NCBI GenBank assembly: GCA_052093725.1
Contig: JBQDHL010000092.1
Coordinates: forward strand, 1-5,801
Direction: 5' to 3'
Origin: Jeotgalicoccus sp052093725
GTDB taxonomy: Bacteria > Bacillota > Bacilli > Staphylococcales > Salinicoccaceae
Length of the DNA: 5,801 nucleotides
Below are positions 1 to 4,875 of the stretch, one piece after another. The notes below the pieces were generated by a model. The model was given only the letters and a program-made list of their open reading frames with translations, was not told the DNA's origin and did not search any database. How positions within the stretch are numbered: the stretch's first letter is position 1; every line of letters begins with the position of its first letter. The position numbers and the translations under genes were made by a program.

Positions 1-24
1 AAAAAGTTCAGGCGTGTTTTTTAT
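1..24. terminator. Possible right arm of a terminator cut by the window edge
   Basis: The first bases read a short A run, then a GC-containing segment (ttcaggcgtg, about 7-16), then a T-rich run. This is the usual look of the downstream arm and U-tract of a rho-independent terminator read on the plus strand, or the upstream arm of one serving glpD on the minus strand. The matching arm would lie outside the window, so the hairpin itself cannot be seen. It would make sense here because the glpD stop codon is only a few bases away. Confidence 0.25.
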
Positions 25-30
25 TTTATA

Positions 31-1683
31 TTATTTTCTTGTATCTTCAATCGCTTCATTGAGTTCATTTGAAAACTCTTTTCTGACTTCATCATCGTAG
101 CCTAAAGTATCCTGGAGTAATCGTTCAACTCCGTCGCGATATTCTAGCACGTCCTCAATTTCAAAGTAAAGTTTACCTGAACGACGGACGAAGAAGTCGG
201 TCGGCTTAATGACCATTTCATGCAGTATGCTGTATATTACTTCTGCATAAAGCGGTTTTGGCAAACCATATTTTTTATTATTATCATTCGTAATTCCTGC
301 ATATTGGTATACAGCTTCAACGTTACTGCCGTACTTCATTGCAAGATGATGTCCTTCTTCCAGACTTAGACCGTAGCTTGAAGCTTTACGGCTGATGTTA
401 TCGACATAGTTTTGATAGCCGACGCTGCCGCCGACATTACCACCAGATACCGGTTCGTTTTTAGTAGAGACTTTTTTAATATTCATATTATGACTTTTCT
501 TTAAATACTCGGAAACATCATCGACGATTTCTTCTGCCATATGTCGGTAGCCTGTGAGCTTGCCGCCTGCAATTGTAATGAGGCCGCTCGTGCTGTGCCA
601 TATTTCGTCTTTGCGCGAAATATCCGAGGCGTTCTTACTGCCTGATTGAATGAGTGGACGAATGCCTGCCCATGATGATTCAATCATCGACACATCTAAA
701 TTTAATGAAGGGAACATAAAGTTAATAGCATTAATCAGATATGCTTTATCTTCAGCATCAGCTGTCGGATTTGCTTTGTTTTCACCGTAAAATGTATCTG
801 TTGTTCCGACATAGGTTTTACCTGCGCGGGGAATAGCGAAAATCATTCGTCCATCTTCTTTCGTATCGAAGTAGACTGCTTGTGTTAAAGGGAAGTGATC
901 CTGTTTAAAGACGATGTGAACACCTTTAGTATGGACTAAATGCTTCTTGGTCTGTTTACCGAGATTGTCGTTTGCACGTACTTCGTCAACCCACGGGCCT
1001 GTAGCATTAACAACGGCTTTACTTTTAATTTCATAGGATTCATTTCTGAGAACATCTTTTGCAATAATACCTGCGACAGTACCGTTATCGTATAAAAATC
1101 CATCTGCTTTAACGTAATTGACTGCATCCGCTCCGTATCCTGCAGCTTTCTTCATTACTTCAACAGTGAGTCTCGCATCATCTGTTTTATATTCAACATA
1201 GTGACCGCCGCCCCGCAGTCCGTCAGTTTTAATATTTGGTACACGTTCGATGACATCTTTTTTCGTAAGCATATTTCTGCGTTCATTTTTATCTACCTGG
1301 GCAAGTGAGTCGTACACTTTCAGTCCGAGACTCGTAGTAAATTCACCGAATGTGCCGCCTTTATGGAAAGGAAGGAGCATCCATTCAGGAGTCGTAACAT
1401 GTGGACCGTTCTCGTAGACGATTGCGCGCTCACGACCTGTCTCCCGAACAACATTCACCTGCATTTGTTTTAAGTAGCGGAGACCACCGTGAATTAATTT
1501 CGTACTTCTGCTGCTTGTACCCTGGGAGAAATCCTGCATTTCAACAAGCGCTACATTCAAACCGCGCATAGATGCATCGAGGGCAATTCCGGCGCCTGTA
1601 ATCCCGCCGCCAATTATAAGTAAATCGTATTCAAATTTCGACATATGATCGAGCTGGTGTTTGCGTGTAAGTGCGTTTAACAT
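31..1683 (-). CDS. glpD: Aerobic glycerol-3-phosphate dehydrogenase GlpD
   Basis: A 550-residue FAD-dependent, peripheral membrane enzyme that oxidises sn-glycerol-3-phosphate to dihydroxyacetone phosphate and passes electrons to quinone. The N-terminal Rossmann dinucleotide-binding motif GGGITGAG is at residues 25-32, followed by the acidic residue E48 expected to hold the FAD ribose. The family motif HGGLRYL is at 65-71, NATGPW at 226-231, GTTDT at 293-297, AGIRPL at 339-344 and IAGGKLTGYR at 371-380. A DAO_C-type helical domain fills roughly the last 150 residues. The length is close to that of staphylococcal and bacillar GlpD (about 555). The frame stays open upstream to 1761, but the ATG at 1683 has a consensus ribosome-binding site, and a longer start would run into glpK. 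A second ATG at codon 14 lacks a Shine-Dalgarno sequence. It lies 32 bp downstream of glpK, in the same operon. It appears intact. Confidence 0.96.
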   Translation of the reverse strand: MLNALTRKHQLDHMSKFEYDLLIIGGGITGAGIALDASMRGLNVALVEMQDFSQGTSSRSTKLIHGGLRYLKQMQVNVVRETGRERAIVYENGPHVTTPEWMLLPFHKGGTFGEFTTSLGLKVYDSLAQVDKNERRNMLTKKDVIERVPNIKTDGLRGGGHYVEYKTDDARLTVEVMKKAAGYGADAVNYVKADGFLYDNGTVAGIIAKDVLRNESYEIKSKAVVNATGPWVDEVRANDNLGKQTKKHLVHTKGVHIVFKQDHFPLTQAVYFDTKEDGRMIFAIPRAGKTYVGTTDTFYGENKANPTADAEDKAYLINAINFMFPSLNLDVSMIESSWAGIRPLIQSGSKNASDISRKDEIWHSTSGLITIAGGKLTGYRHMAEEIVDDVSEYLKKSHNMNIKKVSTKNEPVSGGNVGGSVGYQNYVDNISRKASSYGLSLEEGHHLAMKYGSNVEAVYQYAGITNDNNKKYGLPKPLYAEVIYSILHEMVIKPTDFFVRRSGKLYFEIEDVLEYRDGVERLLQDTLGYDDEVRKEFSNELNEAIEDTRK

Positions 1684-1687
1684 AATT

Positions 1688-1695
1688 CTCCTCCT
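1688..1695 (-). promoter_or_regulatory. Ribosome-binding site of glpD
   Basis: Read on the minus strand this is AGGAGGAG, with its AGGAGG core 6 bases before the ATG at 1683. It decides the glpD start: the longer reading frame reaching back to 1761 would place the start inside the end of glpK. Confidence 0.88.
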
Positions 1696-1715
1696 GTATT
1701 TAAAAAGTCTTATAA

Positions 1716-3212
1716 TTAATCTGGTTTGAACATCTGTGTCGCCCGGACGGCACTTTGCCACCCGCTGTAGAGCGACTCTTTTTTATCTTTATCCATCAGC
1801 GGTGTAAATGTGGAATCTGTTTTACTGAGTTCCTGCAGTGCTTTCTGCGATTCAAAAAAACCGGTGGAAAGTCCTGCCAGATAGGCAGCGCCGAGAGCAG
1901 TAGATTCCAGTATTTTTGGACGTTCAACCGTTGTCTGTAAAATATCCGACTGAAACTGCATAAGGAAGTTGTTAGCGGAAGCACCGCCGTCTACCCGCAG
2001 TCTGTCTATTTTAATATCGGCATCCAGCTGCATTGCATCGAGCACATCTTTCGTCTGATAGGCAACAGCTTCAAGCGTAGCTCGGCTGATGTGTGCTTTC
2101 GTTGCACCGCGACTTAGTCCGAACATCGCACCCCGTGCTTCTGAATCCCAGTAGGGTGCACCAAGTCCTGTAAACGCAGGAACGACGTATACTCCCTCCG
2201 AAGAATCGACTTCCAGTGCATACTGTTCACTCATTTTAGAATCACTGAAAAATTCTAGACTGTCACGGAGCCATTGAATGGCACTGCCTGCTACAAAAAT
2301 AGAGCCTTCCAGTGCATAATTGATCTTACCGTTAATACCGATAGCAATAGTCGTTAACAGCCCGTTACTGCTCGAAGTCGGTTCTTCACCTGTATTCAAT
2401 AATAGAAAACAGCCGGTACCGTATGTGTTCTTTGCATCACCTTCATTAAAACAGGTCTGGCCAAACAATGCCGCCTGCTGATCCCCGGCGATTCCTGCAA
2501 TAGGAATGTTATAACCGAAAAAGTGAGACTTTGTCGTGTAGCCGTATATTTCACTGGATGACTTTACTTCCGGGAGCATGCAGGCCGGTATATTTAATAT
2601 AGATAAAAGTTCTTCATCCCATTTGAGTTCGTATATATTGTATAAAAGCGTCCGGCTCGCGTTTGTATAATCGGTTACATGAGTAAGGCCTTCAGTAAAC
2701 TTCCATATAATCCAGCTGTCTATCGTGCCGAACAAAAGATCACCGCTGTCAGCTTTCTTTTTTGCACCGTCAACATTGTCGAGAATCCACTTAATTTTAG
2801 TGCCTGAAAAATAAGGGTCGATTAACAGCCCCGTCTTTTCTCTGAACAGCGATTCATAACCCTGTTCCTTTAAATCGAAACAAATATCCGCAGTCTGCCT
2901 GGACTGCCAGACAATAGCATTGTAAATCGGCATTCCGGTATTTTTATCCCAGACCACTGTAGTTTCCCGCTGATTAGTAATACCGATTGAATCGATTTCT
3001 GCCGGCGTGATATTGTTTTCTATCATTACACCGGCTACGACGGACAACACGGAGCTCCATATTTCATTTGCATTATGCTCAACCCAACCTGAGTGGGGGA
3101 AGTACTGTTTGAATTCCCGCTGATTTGAAGCGGCAATATTTCCTTCCTTATCGATGAGCACGGCACGTGTACTCGTCGTGCCCTGGTCAATCGACATGAC
3201 ATATTTTTTCAT
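1716..3212 (-). CDS. glpK: Glycerol kinase GlpK
   Basis: A 498-residue cytoplasmic FGGY-family kinase that phosphorylates glycerol with ATP to sn-glycerol-3-phosphate, the substrate of the downstream GlpD. The phosphate-binding loop DQGTTSTR is at residues 9-16, GWVEH at 42-46 and the glycerol-contacting NQRET at 80-84. The segment at 134-146 fits FGGY signature 1, and AGDQQAALFG at 242-251 carries the catalytic aspartate D244. A second FGGY-type segment starts at VDGGAS in the C-terminal half. H230, in the context SHFFG, aligns with the histidine that HPr of the phosphotransferase system phosphorylates in enterococcal GlpK (H230/H232), so PTS-dependent activation is likely. The ATG at 3212 follows GGAGG by 9 bases on the minus strand. 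The length is normal for the family. glpF, commonly the first gene of this operon in Firmicutes, is absent upstream, where a yjzD-like gene and its terminator lie instead. Confidence 0.97.
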   Translation of the reverse strand: MKKYVMSIDQGTTSTRAVLIDKEGNIAASNQREFKQYFPHSGWVEHNANEIWSSVLSVVAGVMIENNITPAEIDSIGITNQRETTVVWDKNTGMPIYNAIVWQSRQTADICFDLKEQGYESLFREKTGLLIDPYFSGTKIKWILDNVDGAKKKADSGDLLFGTIDSWIIWKFTEGLTHVTDYTNASRTLLYNIYELKWDEELLSILNIPACMLPEVKSSSEIYGYTTKSHFFGYNIPIAGIAGDQQAALFGQTCFNEGDAKNTYGTGCFLLLNTGEEPTSSSNGLLTTIAIGINGKINYALEGSIFVAGSAIQWLRDSLEFFSDSKMSEQYALEVDSSEGVYVVPAFTGLGAPYWDSEARGAMFGLSRGATKAHISRATLEAVAYQTKDVLDAMQLDADIKIDRLRVDGGASANNFLMQFQSDILQTTVERPKILESTALGAAYLAGLSTGFFESQKALQELSKTDSTFTPLMDKDKKESLYSGWQSAVRATQMFKPD

Positions 3213-3253
3213 ATAATAAAACCTCCATAAAAGGTGAAATTGAATATAAAATT

Positions 3254-3282
3254 ACTATACCCGTTTTATAGCAGAGTTAAAA
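3254..3282 (-). promoter_or_regulatory. Candidate glpK promoter (weak)
   Basis: On the minus strand TATAGT (3254-3259) resembles a sigma-A -10 box. The hexamer 17 bp upstream, TTTTAA (3277-3282), matches the -35 consensus at only 3 of 6 positions. Transcription would begin near 3247, giving a leader of about 35 bases. It is proposed mainly because a terminator separates glpK from the upstream gene, so glpKD needs either its own promoter or controlled read-through. Confidence 0.27.
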
Positions 3283-3291
3283 AATTCAAAT

Positions 3292-3318
3292 AAAAAAACC
3301 GGATTTCAATTGAAATCC
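3292..3318 (-). terminator. Rho-independent terminator after the DUF2929 gene
   Basis: Bases 3301-3318 form a perfect 18-bp palindrome (GGATTTCAATTGAAATCC). Read on the minus strand it begins 3 bases after the stop codon of the small gene, and is followed by GG and then seven T residues (3292-3298). Flanking GTTT and AAAC extend the stem across a single mismatch. The stem is AT-rich, so termination may be partial. There is no good T run on the plus-strand side, so it acts on the minus strand. It also sits about 80 bases upstream of the glpK start. Confidence 0.78.
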
Positions 3319-3321
3319 AGT

Positions 3322-3519
3322 TTAGTGTTCGTCGCCTGCATTCGGTTCTGCTGACATTTTATTCAATCCATCAAGGATAAAGATTGATAATGTAATAATT
3401 ACAGCTAAAACTACACCGATCCAGAAGCTTATAGGACCGCCGCCTGCAAGACTATTAAGTATGAAGTTAACCATCTGAGTGAGCATGAATGCCCATAAGA
3501 ATGTAACGAGATATCTCAT
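3322..3519 (-). CDS. Small two-helix membrane protein, DUF2929/YjzD-like
   Basis: A 65-residue protein with two predicted membrane segments, about residues 3-24 and 31-49, joined by a short glycine-rich turn (AGGGP at 25-29) and ending in a polar, acidic tail. The N-terminal pattern MRYLVTFLWAFML and the short double-hairpin shape fit the DUF2929 family (YjzD in Bacillus subtilis), whose function is not established to my knowledge. From memory, DUF2929 genes lie near the fabH-fabF and oligopeptide transporter region in Bacillus and Staphylococcus, which agrees with the divergent opp genes here. The ATG at 3519 follows GGAGG by 10 bases on the minus strand. A terminator begins just after the stop codon. 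The family call rests on recognition of the sequence pattern and context and was not checked by search. Confidence 0.8.
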   Translation of the reverse strand: MRYLVTFLWAFMLTQMVNFILNSLAGGGPISFWIGVVLAVIITLSIFILDGLNKMSAEPNAGDEH

Positions 3520-3580
3520 TAGTGAGAAGCCTCCGATTTAACGTATTTTATACACTCATTTTACATGAAAAAACATATAA

Positions 3581-3609
3581 AGTATAGTAAGAAAAAAATA
3601 ATTCATGAA
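3581..3609 (-). promoter_or_regulatory. Candidate promoter of the DUF2929 gene
   Basis: On the minus strand TATACT (3581-3586) is a good -10 hexamer. The hexamer 17 bp upstream, TTCATG (3604-3609), matches the -35 consensus at only 3 of 6 positions and overlaps the first cre-like site. The start would be near 3574, leaving a leader of about 54 bases. The weak -35 makes this tentative. Confidence 0.33.
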
Positions 3610-3620
3610 AACGCTTGCAT
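3605..3620. promoter_or_regulatory. cre-like CcpA operator 1
   Basis: ATGAAAACGCTTGCAT matches every defined position of the catabolite-responsive element consensus WTGNAANCGNWNNCAW. It is centred about 38 bases upstream of the putative DUF2929-gene start site, where binding would overlap the -35 region, and about 143 bases upstream of the putative opp start site. CcpA with HPr-Ser-P would be the expected ligand. Occupancy is inferred. Confidence 0.68.
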
Positions 3621-3622
3621 TA

Positions 3623-3638
3623 TTGAAAGCGGTCTCAT
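3623..3638. promoter_or_regulatory. cre-like CcpA operator 2
   Basis: TTGAAAGCGGTCTCAT also matches every defined position of WTGNAANCGNWNNCAW, and its 14-base core also fits the stricter TGWAANCGNTNWCA. Its centre lies 18 bp from that of the first site. It is about 56 bases upstream of the putative DUF2929-gene start site and about 125 bases upstream of the putative opp start site. Confidence 0.7.
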
Positions 3639-3701
3639 AAAATAAGGATGCAAGCGGTTATGCAGTAGTGTATATTAATAAATTACATACAGAAAGTTTG
3701 A

Positions 3702-3716
3702 AATTGTATGACAATT
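3702..3716. promoter_or_regulatory. CodY-box-like dyad upstream of oppD promoter
   Basis: AATTGTATGACAATT is a perfect 6-bp inverted repeat with a 3-base centre. It agrees with the CodY consensus AATTTTCWGAAAATT at 12 of 15 positions, within the range accepted for functional sites. It ends 4 bases before the proposed -35 box of the opp promoter, where a repressor could block RNA polymerase. Peptide transporter operons are known CodY targets in Bacillus and Staphylococcus, which supports the reading. Another dyad-binding repressor remains possible. Confidence 0.5.
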
Positions 3717-3720
3717 CGTA

Positions 3721-3749
3721 TTGCCTTTTTGACAGTGGCTCTATACAAT
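3721..3749 (+). promoter_or_regulatory. Probable sigma-A promoter of the opp operon
   Basis: TTGCCT (3721-3726, 4 of 6 matches) and TACAAT (3744-3749, 5 of 6 matches) are separated by exactly 17 bp. Transcription would begin near 3756 and give a leader of about 70 bases before oppD. A nearby TTGACA at 3729-3734 has no -10 box at usable spacing. Another TTGACA at 3797-3802 would put its -10 at the oppD start. Confidence 0.55.
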
Positions 3750-3813
3750 AGAAAAACAAACATAATAATTTAAATAATTTGAAAACAGAAAAAGTTTTGA
3801 CAAAGGGAAAGTT

Positions 3814-3822
3814 AAGGTGATC
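3814..3822 (+). promoter_or_regulatory. Ribosome-binding site of oppD
   Basis: AAGGTGATC matches the 3-prime half of the extended anti-Shine-Dalgarno complement (AAGGAGGTGATC). Its GG core is 8 bases before the GTG at 3826. It supports the GTG start, since no in-frame ATG occurs until well past the Walker A motif. Confidence 0.75.
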
Positions 3823-3825
3823 TAA

Positions 3826-4875
3826 GTGGGAGAAGAACTACTGAGCATTAAAAATTTGACGACATCCTTTAAAATCGACGGGACATATTATCCCGCCGTA
3901 GACGGCGTATCGCTTGATATTAAGCCGAACGAAGTGGTAGCACTCGTAGGGGAGTCGGGATCAGGGAAAAGTGCTACGGCGTTTTCACTAATGAAACTTC
4001 ACAGGAATGCACGCATTGAAGGCAAGGTAGATTTTGAAGGAAAAGATCTTCTTCAATTCAATGAAAAAAAGATGAACAGTATACGCGGCGGCGAGATGTC
4101 TATGATCTTCCAGGATCCAATGACTGCGCTAAACCCATTGATGAAAATAAAGCTTCAGATTATGGAAACTTTGAAAATACATAAGACGAAGGCTAAAAGT
4201 GAAAGAGAAAGTTATGCAATAGAATTATTGTCGAGAGTTGGAATACCAAATCCTGAACGTGTCGGTGAAGCATTTCCGCACGAACTTTCAGGCGGTATGA
4301 GGCAGCGTGTTGTTATCGCAATTGCAATTGCGAACAGACCACGCCTTCTAATCGCAGATGAGCCGACAACAGCACTCGATGTAACAATCCAGGCGCAGAT
4401 TCTTGATTTAATCAGAGAGCTGCAGGAAGATTTAAACTCAGGTGTACTCTTAATTACTCATGACCTCGGGGTTGTAGCTGAGATGGCGGACCGGGTAGCT
4501 GTAATGTACGCCGGACAGATTGTGGAAATTGCACCAGTGAGAGAATTATTTAAAGAGCCAAAACATCCTTATACACGTTCGCTGCTAAACTCACTGCCAA
4601 ACGAAAATCAGATGGGCGGTAAACTTCATGTTATTGAAGGAGTTGTACCTGCGCTGAATAAAATGGAAAGAGATTCATGCCGTTTTGCACCGCGTATCCC
4701 GTGGATTCCGGATGAAGCACATGAACATAACCCGGAGCTCCGTGAAATCAGTCCGGGACATTACGTCCGCTGCACGTGCTATAAAGATTTCTATTTAAAA
4801 AATGATGCAAATATCGGTCTTCAGGTAGAACAGAGCCAGATGGAAATAGATGCGGCAGAAGAGGTGAAAGAATGA
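3826..4875 (+). CDS. oppD: Oligopeptide ABC transporter ATP-binding protein OppD/AppD
   Basis: A 349-residue cytoplasmic ATPase subunit of an oligopeptide or dipeptide ABC importer. It pairs with the product of the next gene and two membrane permeases to drive uptake of peptides delivered by a lipoprotein. Visible motifs are Walker A GESGSGKS at 42-49, the Q-loop glutamine Q96 in MIFQDP, the ABC signature LSGGMRQR at 154-161, Walker B LLIADEP at 174-180 with catalytic E179, the D-loop ALD at 183-185 and the switch histidine H212. The oligopeptide-type C-terminal extension starts around 235 (HPYTRSLL at 247-254). Only C285, C316 and C318 remain of the cysteine-rich part; the usual RCP is RIP at 290-292. 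The start is GTG with a good ribosome-binding site. The stop overlaps the start of oppF as ATGA. Being first in the operon resembles the app order (D-F-A-B-C) of Bacillus rather than opp3BCDFA of Staphylococcus. Substrate is not determinable. Confidence 0.93.
   Translation: MGEELLSIKNLTTSFKIDGTYYPAVDGVSLDIKPNEVVALVGESGSGKSATAFSLMKLHRNARIEGKVDFEGKDLLQFNEKKMNSIRGGEMSMIFQDPMTALNPLMKIKLQIMETLKIHKTKAKSERESYAIELLSRVGIPNPERVGEAFPHELSGGMRQRVVIAIAIANRPRLLIADEPTTALDVTIQAQILDLIRELQEDLNSGVLLITHDLGVVAEMADRVAVMYAGQIVEIAPVRELFKEPKHPYTRSLLNSLPNENQMGGKLHVIEGVVPALNKMERDSCRFAPRIPWIPDEAHEHNPELREISPGHYVRCTCYKDFYLKNDANIGLQVEQSQMEIDAAEEVKE

Larger units (their letters stand above)
3520..3825. other. Divergent intergenic regulatory region between DUF2929 gene and oppD
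   Basis: This 306-bp AT-rich stretch separates the minus-strand small membrane protein gene from plus-strand oppD and contains no convincing gene. From left to right it holds a weak promoter candidate for the small gene, two tandem cre-like sites, a degenerate third cre, a CodY-box-like dyad, a plausible opp promoter and the oppD ribosome-binding site. A 9-bp inverted repeat, CGCTTGCAT at 3612-3620 and ATGCAAGCG at 3648-3656, spans the cre cluster with a 27-base gap. Confidence 0.8.

Noticed and set aside
501..1127. Short minus-strand open frames of about 60 codons (501-683 and 936-1127) inside glpD
   Set aside because: They lie wholly within glpD in another frame, have no recognisable motifs, and glpD itself has full family motifs across the region.
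1684..1761. A 26-codon N-terminal extension of glpD
   Set aside because: It would overlap the glpK 3-prime end, while a consensus ribosome-binding site sits just before the ATG at 1683 and the shorter protein matches the family length.
1755..1984. Short open frames on both strands inside the 3-prime end of glpK
   Set aside because: They overlap a clearly conserved glpK coding region and have no family features; they are shadows of its codon pattern.
2168..2183. cre-like sequence TGTAAACGCAGGAA inside glpK
   Set aside because: It misses the terminal CA and the flanking W positions of the consensus, and one near match of this quality is expected by chance in several kilobases.
3612..3656. 9-bp inverted repeat CGCTTGCAT / ATGCAAGCG as a terminator or riboswitch stem
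   Set aside because: The loop is 27 bases, no T run follows on either strand, and both arms are parts of cre-like sites, which explain the symmetry better.
3709..3774. 21-codon open frame starting ATGACAATTCGT upstream of oppD
   Set aside because: No ribosome-binding site precedes it, and it overlaps the CodY-like dyad and the proposed promoter.
3773..3787. Second CodY-like box downstream of the opp promoter
   Set aside because: It has five mismatches to the 15-base consensus in an AT-rich context, which is not distinguishable from background.
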